A DNA stretch of 64,000 bases from positions 372,001 to 436,000 of the forward strand of contig NZ_LMQO01000003.1 in the NCBI RefSeq assembly GCF_001425385.1, given 5' to 3'. Each line of letters opens with the position of its first letter. Positions within the stretch are counted from its first letter, which is position 1. Below are positions 8,303 to 17,288 of this stretch, piece by piece. A program made the position numbers and the translations under genes. The notes under the pieces were generated by a model. The model worked only from the letters and a program-made list of their open reading frames with translations. It did no database searches and was not told the DNA's origin. The DNA is from Sphingomonas sp. Leaf407 (GTDB lineage Bacteria; Pseudomonadota; Alphaproteobacteria; Sphingomonadales; Sphingomonadaceae).

Positions 8303-9223
8303 TCAGCGGCGCAGCGGGTGGCGTTCGGACAGCAGGTTGCGGATCGTGGTGGCGGCGACGCCGGCCTCGCCCATCGCGTGGCTGATCTGGTCGAGGCCCT
8401 TCACCACATCGCCCGCCGCGAACAGGCCGGGGATCGAGGTGCGCTGGTGATCGTCGACCTCGAGGCAACCGTCCGCCGTCGCGGCGGCTCCCGCCGCCAC
8501 CGCCAGTTCGGACCGGATGTGTGAGCCGAGCGCCGGGTAGACGCTGTCGAAGCTCCGGTCGCCCGCCGCGGTGCGGACGACGAACCGGTCGCCGTCGATG
8601 CGATAGTCGCCGCACGGCCCGTCGACCCGCTCGATCCCGGCGGCGTCGAGCGCGGCGAGACAGGTGTCGTCGAGGTCGTGGTCGCTGTCGGGCGCGATCA
8701 GCGTGACGTCGGCGGTAAAGCCGCGCAGGAACAGCGCCTCGCGCATGCCATGGTCGCTGGTGCCGATCACGCCGACGCGGGCGTCGGTGACTTCATAGCC
8801 GTCGCAGATCGGGCAGTAGCGCAGCAGTCCGCGGCGCAGCGCCTCGTCATGGACGGCGTTGGTCAGGCCGCGCGGGCGGTGGTTCACCACCCCGGTCGCC
8901 AGCAGCACGGTGCGGCCGCGCGTGGCGCCGGTGGCGGTGTGGACGACGAAGTCCTCGCCGTCGCGCTCGATCGCGGTGACGCTCGCCGCCTCGCAGGTTG
9001 CACCGTACATCGCGGCCTGGTCGTGCATCCGTTTCAGCAGCTCGGTGCCGGCGATGCCGCCGGGGAAGCCGGCGTGATTGTGGGTGCGCGGGATCAGCGC
9101 CGCGCGGCTGGAGCCGCAGTCGAACATGCGGATCGAGAGGTGGAAGCGCGCGAGATAGATCGCGGCGGTGAGGCCAGCGGGGCCGGCGCCGATGATGATG
9201 CAGTCCGCCGGTGCTTCGGGCAT
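8303..9223 (-). CDS. Thioredoxin-reductase-like FAD/NAD(P) oxidoreductase
   Basis: Flavoprotein of 306 residues in the low-molecular-weight thioredoxin reductase superfamily. Motifs in order: [17 protein letters not shown] (FAD), a [15 protein letters not shown] segment, LLATGVV, a CPIC redox pair in [11 protein letters not shown] near the TrxR position, GVIGTSDHG (NADPH), and [11 protein letters not shown]. The CPIC in place of CATC and the altered NADPH loop (GTSDHG) set it apart from housekeeping TrxB, and the physiological partner is unknown. The start at 9223 puts the first beta strand five residues in. It is divergent from trmD with an 81 bp gap that must hold both promoters. Confidence 0.88.
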   Translation of the reverse strand: MPEAPADCIIIGAGPAGLTAAIYLARFHLSIRMFDCGSSRAALIPRTHNHAGFPGGIAGTELLKRMHDQAAMYGATCEAASVTAIERDGEDFVVHTATGATRGRTVLLATGVVNHRPRGLTNAVHDEALRRGLLRYCPICDGYEVTDARVGVIGTSDHGMREALFLRGFTADVTLIAPDSDHDLDDTCLAALDAAGIERVDGPCGDYRIDGDRFVVRTAAGDRSFDSVYPALGSHIRSELAVAAGAAATADGCLEVDDHQRTSIPGLFAAGDVVKGLDQISHAMGEAGVAATTIRNLLSERHPLRR

Positions 9224-9304
9224 GTCGTTCCATTCGTATTGGTACGGGCGCAAATGGTGCGCGCGGCCTTTCGTTCCCGGTCGCATGCTGGCAGGGGAGC
9301 GGCC

Positions 9305-10042
9305 ATGAGTTTCGCCGCGACCGTCCTGACCCTCTATCCCGAGATGTTTCCCGGACCGCTCGGCGTGTCGCTCGCCGGGCGGGCGTTGCGCGAAGGGCGT
9401 TGGTCGCTCGACACGGTGCAGATCCGCGACTTCGCGACGGACCGGCACAAGTCGGTCGACGATACCCCGGCGGGGGGCGGCGCGGGGATGGTGCTGCGCG
9501 CCGATGTGCTGGCCAGCGCGCTCGACAGCGTCGCGCCCGGGCGGCCGGTGCTGGCGATGACGCCGCGTGCGCCGCGACTGACGCAGGCGCGGGTGCGGAC
9601 GCTGGCGGAAGGGCCGGGCGCGGTCATTCTGTGCGGGCGGTTCGAGGGGTTCGACGAGCGGCTGTTCGAGGGGCGCGCGATCGAGCCGGTGTCGATCGGC
9701 GACTATATCCTGTCGGGCGGCGAGATGGGCGCGCTGGTGCTGCTCGACGCTTGCGTTCGGCTGCTTCCCGGCGTAATGGGCGCGGCTTCCAGCGGTGTCG
9801 AGGAAAGCTTCGAAAGCGGCCTCCTCGAATATCCGCAGTACACCCGTCCCAATGAATGGGAGGGGCGCACGATCCCGCAAGTGTTGCGATCGGGGGATCA
9901 TGCGAGGATCGCCGCGTGGCGCAGGTCACGTTCGGAATCCGACACACGGCTATGGCGGCCGGACCTGTGGGAGCGTCATGTCGACGCTCGGGTCCAGTCG
10001 CCCTCTGGCGCGCACGACAAAGACGAAGGTCACAAGCAATGA
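9305..10042 (+). CDS. trmD: tRNA (guanine37-N1)-methyltransferase TrmD
   Basis: SPOUT methyltransferase making m1G37, which prevents +1 frameshifting. 245 residues, with the knot motifs [35 protein letters not shown] and the end of the core at [15 protein letters not shown]; a [11 protein letters not shown]-terminal helix follows. The ATG at 9305 is preceded by GGGGAGCGGCC (GGGAG at about -9). Its stop overlaps the rplS start (ATGA). In most relatives trmD directly follows rimM; here 2.2 kb of reversed genes separates them, so trmD-rplS needs its own promoter. Confidence 0.97.
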   Translation: MSFAATVLTLYPEMFPGPLGVSLAGRALREGRWSLDTVQIRDFATDRHKSVDDTPAGGGAGMVLRADVLASALDSVAPGRPVLAMTPRAPRLTQARVRTLAEGPGAVILCGRFEGFDERLFEGRAIEPVSIGDYILSGGEMGALVLLDACVRLLPGVMGAASSGVEESFESGLLEYPQYTRPNEWEGRTIPQVLRSGDHARIAAWRRSRSESDTRLWRPDLWERHVDARVQSPSGAHDKDEGHKQ

Positions 10043-10428
10043 ACCTCCTCCAGACGCTCGAAGCGGAACAGATCGCCAAGTTCCTCGAATCGAAGTCGAT
10101 CCCCGATTTCCGCGCCGGCGACACCCTCAAGGTCGGCGTGAAGGTCGTCGAAGGCGAGCGTACCCGCGTGCAGAACTACGAAGGCGTGTGCATCGCCCGG
10201 TCGAACGCCGGCATGGGTTCGTCGTTCACCGTCCGCAAGATGAGCTTCGGCGAAGGCGTCGAGCGCGTTTTCCCGCTGTATTCGCCCAACATCGATTCGA
10301 TCGAGGTCGTGCGTCGCGGTGTCGTGCGTCGCGCCAAGCTGTATTATCTGCGTGGCCGCACCGGCAAGTCGGCGCGTATCGCCGAGCGTCGCGATCCGCG
10401 CCCGGCCAAGGCGACCGCCGCCGAGTAA
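10039..10428 (+). CDS. rplS: 50S ribosomal protein L19
   Basis: Large-subunit protein at the 30S-50S interface, 129 residues. [42 protein letters not shown] and [13 protein letters not shown] are diagnostic, with a short basic extension ending [12 protein letters not shown]. The ATG overlaps the trmD stop by four bases, so the two are translationally coupled. A strong intrinsic terminator follows 29 bp later. Confidence 0.97.
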   Translation: MNLLQTLEAEQIAKFLESKSIPDFRAGDTLKVGVKVVEGERTRVQNYEGVCIARSNAGMGSSFTVRKMSFGEGVERVFPLYSPNIDSIEVVRRGVVRRAKLYYLRGRTGKSARIAERRDPRPAKATAAE

Positions 10429-10456
10429 TCGGCGGGGCACCTGCCCGGTGAATGCG

Positions 10457-10491
10457 GGGGCGTGGCGACCATGGTCGCCGCGCCCCTTTTT
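10457..10491 (+). terminator. Intrinsic terminator of trmD-rplS
   Basis: GGGGCG-t-GGCGACC, loop AT, GGTCGCC-g-CGCCCC, then TTTTT at 10487-10491. The stem has 13 pairs with a single internal mismatch and a direct T-run, the best rho-independent terminator in the window. Confidence 0.9.
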
Positions 10492-10580
10492 CATGGTCGC
10501 CGGCTGATCGAGCAGGGCGATCGATCGCGCCGGGAACCGCCAAAGTTTACAAAGTTTACACTAACCACGTATGTCGCACG

Positions 10581-12056
10581 TCAGCAGGGCGGCGCTGCCT
10601 GTCCGACCAGCGCGACGGGATCGGCGACGCTGGCCAGTTCGGGAGCCTCGACGCGGAGGTGTGCGGTGCCGCTGCGCCATTGTGCCCGCCACCAGTCGTT
10701 GCCGGCCGCGACGTCGATGCGTGGCAGCAGCGTCCGTGCGTGATGCAGCAGTTCGTCGGGCGGGATCAGCGCCCGGTCGTCGGCCAGCGCATGCGACAGG
10801 TCCTTGGCGATCACGACGTTCGTCGCCTTCGGCATGTCGGTCGCGCGTTGCGCCAGATCGGCGAGCAGGTTGCGCCGTGCCGCATCCCATTCGCCCGGCG
10901 TGAAGCCGGTGGTGGCGAGCGCGCAGGTCGTCCGGCGCAGCGCCTGCGCTGCCGCTTGCCATTGCCCCTCGGCGAAATAGTCCCAGACCATGATCTGGCG
11001 ATGCCCCTGTTCGCCGTTTTCGATGAACACCCCGCGCTTGCCCGGCGGATTGCCGGGTTCGAGCGCGGCCAGCCGGTCGCCGACCGCACGGGTGAGCAGC
11101 AGGTCCATCAGTTGCGCGCGGCGTTGCTGGTCGCGCGAGGCGGGCGGGGCGGGCGTCGGCATCACCACGGCGAGCAGGGCCGCGCGGCGACCGTCGGCGC
11201 GGGTGGCGACGCTGACCGGGCCGATCCGCTCGGGCCGGAACTGCGGATAGCGGGCGGGCCGCGACGGCGGCGCGGTCTGTGCCCAGTGTCCGAAATGCCG
11301 TTCGATCAGCGATCGTATCGCGGCTGGTTCGACATCGCCGACGATGACGAGCATCATGTTTTGGGGCTGGTAGAGCCGGTGATACAGCTCCCGGATCGTG
11401 GCGACGCTGGCGGTCGGTACGTCGTCGGAGTTTTGCGCTTCGAGCAGATCGTTGGGCGAACCTGGCGCGACCGCTGCGATATAATCGGCATAGATGGCGT
11501 TGCCCTGCCGTTTGTCGGCCATTTCGGCGATGACCGAGGCACGTTCGCCATCGACCGCGTCGGCGCGAAAGGTCAGGTCGCTCGCGGCTTCGCGCAGCAG
11601 CGCGACGGTGGCTTCCAGATCGGCCGGCGAGCGCGTTTTGGTGGAGAGGAAATAATTGCTCTCGCGCCAGCTCGTCGTCGCGACCTCCGGGGCGGGAAAG
11701 GTGTGTTGCAGCCCGATGCGGATGAAGTGATCGCGATCGTCGGGCGATCCGCGCGTCGGGCTGTGGAACACGACATGCTCGATCAGATGGGCAAGGCCGC
11801 GCTCGCCGGGGCGGCGTTCGGCGATGAAGCCGCCCTCGTTGCGCATCAATATGCCGACGCCCGGTTCGCCGCCGCGCCGGGGCAGGATTGCGAAGCGGAC
11901 GCCGTTGCGCAACCGGCCGGTGACGGGCATGCCCCATCCGCCCGGCGGCACCGTCGCGCGGGCGGACGGCTGGCGCGCGCGCGGGGCGGCGTCGGCGGTG
12001 ACGCAGCACGCGACGAGCGGGAGGACACCGAGCGCCATCGACAACCAGTTTCGCAT
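10581..12056 (-). CDS. M16 family zinc metallopeptidase, single-unit, exported
   Basis: Inverzincin-type peptidase of 491 residues. The zinc motif HLIEH (H90, E93, H94) is intact, with the downstream helix containing RASVIAEMADKRQ that supplies the third ligand, followed by the inactive-half-type domain (YHRLYQPQNMMLVIVGDVEP). It is about half the length of two-unit proteases such as pitrilysin, so it may act as a dimer. The N-terminus MRNWLSMALGVLPLVACC is a signal sequence with either a lipobox (LVAC) or a signal-peptidase site at ADA-AP. Upstream in-frame residues have no export signal, hence this start. It converges on rplS and stands alone. Confidence 0.85.
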   Translation of the reverse strand: MRNWLSMALGVLPLVACCVTADAAPRARQPSARATVPPGGWGMPVTGRLRNGVRFAILPRRGGEPGVGILMRNEGGFIAERRPGERGLAHLIEHVVFHSPTRGSPDDRDHFIRIGLQHTFPAPEVATTSWRESNYFLSTKTRSPADLEATVALLREAASDLTFRADAVDGERASVIAEMADKRQGNAIYADYIAAVAPGSPNDLLEAQNSDDVPTASVATIRELYHRLYQPQNMMLVIVGDVEPAAIRSLIERHFGHWAQTAPPSRPARYPQFRPERIGPVSVATRADGRRAALLAVVMPTPAPPASRDQQRRAQLMDLLLTRAVGDRLAALEPGNPPGKRGVFIENGEQGHRQIMVWDYFAEGQWQAAAQALRRTTCALATTGFTPGEWDAARRNLLADLAQRATDMPKATNVVIAKDLSHALADDRALIPPDELLHHARTLLPRIDVAAGNDWWRAQWRSGTAHLRVEAPELASVADPVALVGQAAPPC

Positions 12057-12191
12057 TCGTCGCAGTCTCCAGACGGATCGCCTATCCAGCCCCGTGGTGC
12101 TGGAGATTTGGGGCAGGATCGTGACGGAGGGCGACCCTATCGATCGTCGGCGCTGTAGGACAGCGGTCCACACCGGGGCGTGGCGTCAATG

Positions 12192-12412
12192 CTAGGGCCG
12201 ATCGACATTCAGCTATTCCGGTGTAGTTCGTCGTCGAAAACACCACCCTCCCTTGTCACCCCGGACTTGTTCCGGGGTCCACCTAGCCGCGAACGCTGTC
12301 GCAAGTGCTTCGAGCGGCATCGATCGCTGCACTGTGGACCCCGGAACAAGTCCGGGGTGACGGAAATGTTCTTCGCTGGCGTCACGGCCGACTGAATGTC
12401 GATCGGCCATAG
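12192..12412 (+). repeat. MITE-like element with 21-bp inverted ends, containing a REPIN
   Basis: CTAGGGCCGATCGACATTCAG at the left (12192-12212) and its complement with one mismatch at the right (12392-12412), giving a 221 bp unit. Its middle holds the 107 bp CCCCGGACTTGTTCCGGGG element. Both ends carry TAG at the border, as a short target duplication would. A similar unit is present at 39454-39561, and a single right-type end (GGCTGAATGTCGATTCGG) at 12733-12750. It encodes no protein. Confidence 0.75.
12255..12361. repeat. REPIN-like 107-bp palindromic element, copy 1
   Basis: A 28 bp arm GTCACCCCGGACTTG...GTCCAC (12255-12282), a 51 bp spacer, and the inverted arm (12334-12361). Each arm contains its own small palindrome, CCCCGGA-CTTGT-TCCGGGG. 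Copies 2 and 3 in this window (20846-20952 and 37301-37407) have the same total length. No RAYT transposase is encoded in the window. Confidence 0.85.
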
Positions 12413-12576
12413 TAGAGCGACATCGCCACGACGAACAGTCCGATGCCGAGGATCGAGAACGCACCGCCGAACACGAGCGCGCCGGAGATACCGGCTTTGG
12501 TCCGTCCGTGACGGAGATCGTCGATCGATCGGCGCAGGCAATACAGCTGGGTCCAGACCAGCAGCGCAAGGCAGGA
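12382..12576 (-). pseudogene. Remnant of a small membrane protein, 5' end missing
   Basis: An open frame of 64 codons between TGA 12577-12579 and TGA 12382-12384 reads LALLVWTQLYCLRRSIDD, a basic loop RHGRTKAGIS and a second helix GGAFSILGIGLFVVAMSLYYG, i.e. two transmembrane helices with an Arg-rich loop. No start codon is present before the second helix, so it looks truncated at its 5' side. Its last residues (RSTFSRP) are encoded by the inverted end of the 12192-12412 repeat, suggesting that the element clipped the gene at the 3' side as well. Confidence 0.4.
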
Positions 12577-12621
12577 TCAACGGTCGGCTTCGGCAGGGGA
12601 GATCTGCCCTACACACCCTCA

Positions 12622-12717
12622 CGTCATCCCCGCGCAGGCGGGGATCCATATACGTCGACGGCGGTGATGGAACCGAACCCGCAGCGTCTATGGGTTCCCG
12701 CCTGCGCGGGAACGACG
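12622..12717. repeat. Second palindromic repeat family (96 bp)
   Basis: CGTCATCCCCGCGCAGGCGG...ATCCAT (12622-12649) and the near-complement ATGGG...CCTGCGCGGGAACGACG (12690-12717) flank a 40 bp spacer. Each arm is itself a palindrome around CCGCGCAGGCGGGG. It differs in sequence from the CCCCGGA family but has the same doublet layout. With its neighbours it makes the whole 12057-12775 interval a repeat island without a functional gene that I can support. Confidence 0.8.
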
Positions 12718-12775
12718 AAAAGGGGCGGCATTGGCTGAATGTCGATTCGGTCTGGCGCGACAATCAGCCATTCGG

Positions 12776-13291
12776 TCATGCGGGAGTCACGGCCGCCGCC
12801 CCGTACCAACCGAAACACCGCTCGGCCGCCGCGACCGCGCGTGCGGTCCAATCGGCGCCGGTGGCGGCAGCGTCGATCGCGGCGCGGATCGTGCGCCAGT
12901 CGCCGGCACCGTGCCCGGCGGCGAGATAGGCTCGCGGGAGGTCGGGAGCGACGCTGCGGGCGAGCATTACCCCGCCCAGCCGCGATCCCTCGACGACGTA
13001 GAACATGCCCCATGCCGCCGCCGGATCGTGCGGAAGGCTGACGGCCATCGGCGCGGGCATGGCGAGGCCGAGCGCGGCGAGATCGGCGGCGAGCACGGGG
13101 GTGCGCGGGTGGAAGCCGGGCAGGGCGGGGCAGGCCGCCAGTGCCACCTCGACCGGCGGCAGGATGCGGGCGTGGGCGGTGAGGAACGCGGCATAGCCGG
13201 CGCGGTCGGTCAGGTCGAAGCGGGCATAGGCGGCGTCGACCGCGTCATGCGCCGCCGCCGTCGCCGCGCGCAGCGCCTGGGAAGCGGTCAT
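12776..13291 (-). CDS. bphO: Heme oxygenase (biliverdin-producing, BphO type)
   Basis: Heme oxygenase of 171 residues that would supply biliverdin to the phytochrome encoded just upstream. The proximal heme ligand His lies in TAAAHDAVD (H15) and the distal helix carries the flexible glycine motif EGSRLGGVMLAR. Length and motif spacing match bacterial BphO/HmuO-like proteins. The start ATG overlaps the stop of the phytochrome gene (ATGA), so the pair is translationally coupled, which is the usual bphO-bphP pairing in non-photosynthetic bacteria, here in the order bphP-bphO. Confidence 0.92.
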   Translation of the reverse strand: MTASQALRAATAAAHDAVDAAYARFDLTDRAGYAAFLTAHARILPPVEVALAACPALPGFHPRTPVLAADLAALGLAMPAPMAVSLPHDPAAAWGMFYVVEGSRLGGVMLARSVAPDLPRAYLAAGHGAGDWRTIRAAIDAAATGADWTARAVAAAERCFGWYGAAAVTPA

Positions 13292-15483
13292 GCGTCCTCG
13301 GGCACGCCCACGGGTGCGGAGACGATGAAGCGCAGCCCCGGCGCATTATCGATCTCCTCGATCGTGCCGTCGAGCCGCTGGACCATCGCGTTCAGCATGC
13401 GGGTGCCGAAGCCCTGCCGCGTGCCGAGCCGGCCCTGCCCCCGGTCGGCGACGGTCAGGCGGAAGCGGTTGCGGAACTGCTCCAGCGTCACCGCGATCGG
13501 GCCGGGCTTGCCGTCATAGGCGTATTTCTGGGCATTGATGACCAGTTCGACGAGGATCAGCCCGACCTGTACCGCCGCATCGGCGTTGATGAGCATCGGC
13601 GCCACGTCCATCGTCAGGCGCCCGCGCCATTCGTCGCCCATCGACCCCTGCATCTCGCCCAGCAGATCCTCGATATAGCGGCCGAGGTCGACGGCGGTGA
13701 CGGTGTCGTCCGAATAGAGCCGGCGATGGACCAGCGCGACCGCCGACAATCGCCGCTGCGCTTCGGTCAGGTGGCGGGTCAGCGTCTCGTCATTCTCGGC
13801 ATTGGCCTGCATCGCGAGGAAGGCGACGACGAGTTGCAGGCTGTTCTGGACGCGGTGGTTGACCTCCTTGATGAGTGTGTCCTGTTGCGCCAGCAGCACG
13901 TCCTTGTCGGCGACCGCGCGGTTCAGTTCGCGGTTGAGATCGGTGATGCGGCGGCGCTGGCGCAGGTCGAAGAACATCCGCGACAGGCGGTGCGCGCCCT
14001 CGATCTCGGCATTCGACCATGGCCGGGCCCAGCCGCGGATTTCCTCGCTCCACGCCTCGAACGAAGCGCGCGGGGTGAGGTGCTCGCCCGGTGCCACGGC
14101 GACCGCCTTGTGCGGGTTGCCGGCCCATTTGACGGTCTGCAATTCCTCGGCGCGGAACCACAGCAGGACGACCGGTTCGTCGACCGAGAGGACGATGGCG
14201 AGCAGGCCGCTCGCCAGATCGCGATAGGCGCGGGCGGCGGGCAGGCGTTGTTCGAGGCTGGCGGTGTGGAGCGGGCTGACCCCCTGTCGCCGGACCCATG
14301 CCGATATATCGGCGATGTCCTCGCGCGCGGGCACATGGCCGGTGGTGTGGAGCGAGGTTCCCCGATGGAGCGCGAAACCGTCCGCGCCGAGCATCCGTTG
14401 CAGCTCGTGGCCGACCAGCGCGGCGAGCTGATCGGGATCGCCGTCCTGCGCCAGCCGCAGGCCAAGCGCATCCTCGGCGGCGCGCAGGCGCAGGCGTTCG
14501 CGATAGTCGGCGGCCTCTTCCTTGGCCCGTATCTGTTGCGCGAGGGTGGCGGCGACCAGCTCGCAGGTCTTGCGCTGGAGCCACGACAGCGCGCGCGGGC
14601 TACGGTGGTGGCAGGCGACGAGGCCCCACAGCACCCCGTCCTTGACGATCGACACCGAGGCGGAGGCGGCGACGCCCATGTTGTGGAGATACTGGATATG
14701 GATCGGCGAGACGGCGCGGATGCCGACATCGCTCAGGTCGACCTGCGCCAGCGCCGAATCGGACGCGACGATCGGCGCGGGGGCATAGCCGACGTCGGGG
14801 ATCACCCGCACCCGGTTGCGGATATAGAGCGCGCGCGCCTGTCGCGGAATGTCGGAGGCGGGGAAATGGTGGTTGAGGAAGCTGCCCATGCCATCGGCAT
14901 GGCGTTCGGCGACGACCTTGCCCGAATCATCGTCGAGGAAGCGATAGATCATCACCCGGTCGAACCCGGTCAGATCGGCGAAGATCGCCGCGGCGCGCGC
15001 CGCCAGATCCTCCAGATCGATCGCGCGCGAAAACTCCTCCGCGCCGCGCGCGATCCACGCCAGCGCGTCGTCGGTGCCCGGCGCGCCGGGGGTGCGCGGT
15101 TCGAGTTCGATCAGCCAGTGGCGCCCCTCGCGGTGGGCGACCGCCGACCGGTCGCCGCCGATCAGCGGCGTCAGCGTGTGGGTGGTGCCGTCGCCCGCGA
15201 GGATCGCGACCCCGGCCTCGCCGAACACGGCGGCGAGCGACGTGTTCCACCAGACGGTGCCGACCAGCGGGGCATAATCGCCCGCCGCGCCGACGACCAT
15301 CAGGCTGTCGGCATCGGCGATCAGCAGCACGCCGTGCGGCTGGATCGCGCCGGGGACATGGATCGCCTCCCGGTCGCAGGCCGTCAGGTCCTGCCCCAGC
15401 GCGGAGGGCGATCGCGCGTCGACCGGATCGAAGGGGGTATGCACTTCAGGAATCGTCGCCAAACCCGCGCCTTTCCACAACAT
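13288..15483 (-). CDS. bphP: Bacteriophytochrome histidine kinase (PAS-GAF-PHY-HisKA_2)
   Basis: Red/far-red photoreceptor of 731 residues. The biliverdin-attachment Cys is C36 in LTACDREAIHVPGAIQPHG, just before the PAS domain. The GAF domain has FPASDIPRQAR and the chromophore-side motifs; the PHY tongue has PRASFEAWSEEI. The transmitter is of the HisKA_2/HWE kind, with the phospho-acceptor His at about 543 in IKEVNHRVQNSLQ, followed by HATPase motifs (ELVINAQKYAYDG, GFGTRMLNAM). No receiver is fused and no response regulator gene is adjacent; the only nearby receiver belongs to the LOV kinase 60 bp upstream. Cotranscribed with bphO. Confidence 0.95.
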   Translation of the reverse strand: MLWKGAGLATIPEVHTPFDPVDARSPSALGQDLTACDREAIHVPGAIQPHGVLLIADADSLMVVGAAGDYAPLVGTVWWNTSLAAVFGEAGVAILAGDGTTHTLTPLIGGDRSAVAHREGRHWLIELEPRTPGAPGTDDALAWIARGAEEFSRAIDLEDLAARAAAIFADLTGFDRVMIYRFLDDDSGKVVAERHADGMGSFLNHHFPASDIPRQARALYIRNRVRVIPDVGYAPAPIVASDSALAQVDLSDVGIRAVSPIHIQYLHNMGVAASASVSIVKDGVLWGLVACHHRSPRALSWLQRKTCELVAATLAQQIRAKEEAADYRERLRLRAAEDALGLRLAQDGDPDQLAALVGHELQRMLGADGFALHRGTSLHTTGHVPAREDIADISAWVRRQGVSPLHTASLEQRLPAARAYRDLASGLLAIVLSVDEPVVLLWFRAEELQTVKWAGNPHKAVAVAPGEHLTPRASFEAWSEEIRGWARPWSNAEIEGAHRLSRMFFDLRQRRRITDLNRELNRAVADKDVLLAQQDTLIKEVNHRVQNSLQLVVAFLAMQANAENDETLTRHLTEAQRRLSAVALVHRRLYSDDTVTAVDLGRYIEDLLGEMQGSMGDEWRGRLTMDVAPMLINADAAVQVGLILVELVINAQKYAYDGKPGPIAVTLEQFRNRFRLTVADRGQGRLGTRQGFGTRMLNAMVQRLDGTIEEIDNAPGLRFIVSAPVGVPEDA

Positions 15484-15543
15484 GTCGTGCCCGCCCGATA
15501 TGCCGGCGAGGGTCGTACCATTTTCGTGATATACCGCTTCTTA

Positions 15544-17184
15544 TCATCCGACGCCGGTCGGTCCATCCAGTACCTGACGGACGCGGGCGGCAAGGTCGAC
15601 GCGCTTGTACGGTTTGTTGATGAGATCGAATTCGGTGCCGCGCGCATCGACCCGTTCGATCGACGCCTCGGCATAGCCGGTGGTGAGCAGGATCTTCAGG
15701 CGCGGGCGCTGCCGCCGCGCCTCGCGCGCCAGCATCACCCCGTTCATGCCGCCGGGCATGATGAGGTCGGTGAACAGCAGGTCGATCGGCCGGCCGCTTT
15801 CGAGGATGGCGACCGCGTCGGGACCGTTCGAGGCGCGCAGGATGCGATAGCCGAAGTCGCCGAGGATCGCCTCCGCCAGATCGCCGACGTCGCTCTGGTC
15901 CTCGACCACCAGCACGGTTTCGCTGCCCTGCGATTCGGCTTCGGCGCGCGGCATGCGCTGGCCGAGCGGATCGGCTGCGCTGTCGACGGCGGGAAAGAGC
16001 AGGCGGATGGTCGTGCCCTTGCCCTCCTCCGATTCGATGCGCAGCGCGCCGTTCGACTGTTTCATGAAGCCATAGACCATCGACAGGCCGAGGCCGGTGC
16101 CCTTGCCCTGATCCTTGGTCGTGAAGAATGGTTCGGTCACGCGGTCGCGGATGGCGGCGGGAATGCCGGTGCCGGTGTCGCTGATCGCCAGTTCGATATA
16201 GTCGCCGCTGGCCACGTCGCCGAAACCGGCGTCGGACGGGTCGATCCGCGCCTTTTCGACGATGATGCGCACGGTGCCGCCGCCAGGCATCGCGTCGCGG
16301 GCGTTGAGCAGGATGTTGAGGATCGCCGTTTCCGCCTGCACCGGATCGATCCGCGCGTTGCAGTGCGAGCCGCAGCGCGTCAGTTCGATTGCCAGATGCG
16401 CGGTGCCGATGGTGCGTGCGAACAGCGGCATCATCGAATCGACCAGATCGTCGACGTTGACGACACGGCCCTGCAACTTCTGCCTGCGCGAAAAGGCGAG
16501 AAGCTGCTGCGTCAGCCCGGCACCACGTTCGGCCGCCTGCATCACCGCCTTCAGCGAGCGGCGCGCGCGGGCGGGATCGATCGGCCGGTCGTCGGCGCGG
16601 TCGATCTGGTTGAGCAGCATGTCGGTGAACCCCTGGATCACCGTCAGCAGATTGTTGAAATCATGCGCGATGCCGCCGGTGAGCTGCCCGACCGCCTCCA
16701 TCTTCTGCGCCTGGCGCAAGCCGTCCTCGGCATCGCGCCGGCGGCTGACGTCGAGCTGCGAGGCGAAATAATAGCGGACCTTGTCGTTCTTGTCGAAGAC
16801 CGGCGAGATGAACAGCGCGTTCCAGAAGGCGCTGCCGTTCTTCTTGTAGTTCAGCACCTCGACCGAGGTTTCGCGCTGCTGTTCGATCGCGCGGCGAATC
16901 TCGTCGATGGTGTCGCGATCGGTTTCCGGCCCCTGCAACAACCGGCAGTTCCTGCCGATCAGTTCGTCCCAGCCATAGCCGGTCATCGAGAGGAACGCCG
17001 GGTTGGCGAAGATGATCGGATTGTCGGGCAGGTTGGGATCGGTGACGGTCATCGGCATGCGCGTCGTCTTGACCGCCGCGAAGAAGATTTCGTTGTTCGG
17101 ATCGCGCATGTCGTCGTTGGCTTGCGCCAGATGCGGCGGCGGACCGCCCGTCGCGCCCGTTTCGGTATTCGCAGGGCTCGCCAT
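15544..17184 (-). CDS. LOV-domain hybrid histidine kinase (LOV-HisKA-HATPase-REC)
   Basis: Blue-light receptor kinase of 546 residues. The LOV core NCRLLQG carries the photoactive Cys (C80 in IGRNCRLLQG) with NPAFLSMTGY before it and NYKKNGSAFWNALF after it, all diagnostic of FMN-binding LOV. The dimerisation/phospho-acceptor helix has GGIAHDFNNLL (H174), then HATPase motifs (ILNILLNARDAMPGG, GTGLGLSMVYG), and a C-terminal receiver (VLVVEDQSDV, LLFTDLIMPGGMNG). The plan matches the LOV-HK-RR proteins studied in plant-associated bacteria. It lies 60 bp upstream of bphP in the same direction, so the two light receptors may be cotranscribed. Confidence 0.94.
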   Translation of the reverse strand: MASPANTETGATGGPPPHLAQANDDMRDPNNEIFFAAVKTTRMPMTVTDPNLPDNPIIFANPAFLSMTGYGWDELIGRNCRLLQGPETDRDTIDEIRRAIEQQRETSVEVLNYKKNGSAFWNALFISPVFDKNDKVRYYFASQLDVSRRRDAEDGLRQAQKMEAVGQLTGGIAHDFNNLLTVIQGFTDMLLNQIDRADDRPIDPARARRSLKAVMQAAERGAGLTQQLLAFSRRQKLQGRVVNVDDLVDSMMPLFARTIGTAHLAIELTRCGSHCNARIDPVQAETAILNILLNARDAMPGGGTVRIIVEKARIDPSDAGFGDVASGDYIELAISDTGTGIPAAIRDRVTEPFFTTKDQGKGTGLGLSMVYGFMKQSNGALRIESEEGKGTTIRLLFPAVDSAADPLGQRMPRAEAESQGSETVLVVEDQSDVGDLAEAILGDFGYRILRASNGPDAVAILESGRPIDLLFTDLIMPGGMNGVMLAREARRQRPRLKILLTTGYAEASIERVDARGTEFDLINKPYKRVDLAARVRQVLDGPTGVG

Positions 17185-17288
17185 GGGGGTACTCTACCGG
17201 TTCGAAACTTCCCGTCAAAGCCGCTGGCGTACCGTTTTGTTCCGCGTGCGATACGGACCTTTGCCCGCGATCGGAACGTTTTGCCGAC

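Noticed and set aside
12192..12412. Complete insertion sequence
   Set aside because: Inverted ends are present but there is no transposase frame inside 221 bp.
17185..17288. EcfG (general stress) promoter before the LOV kinase
   Set aside because: GGAAC occurs, but no CGTT at the expected distance.
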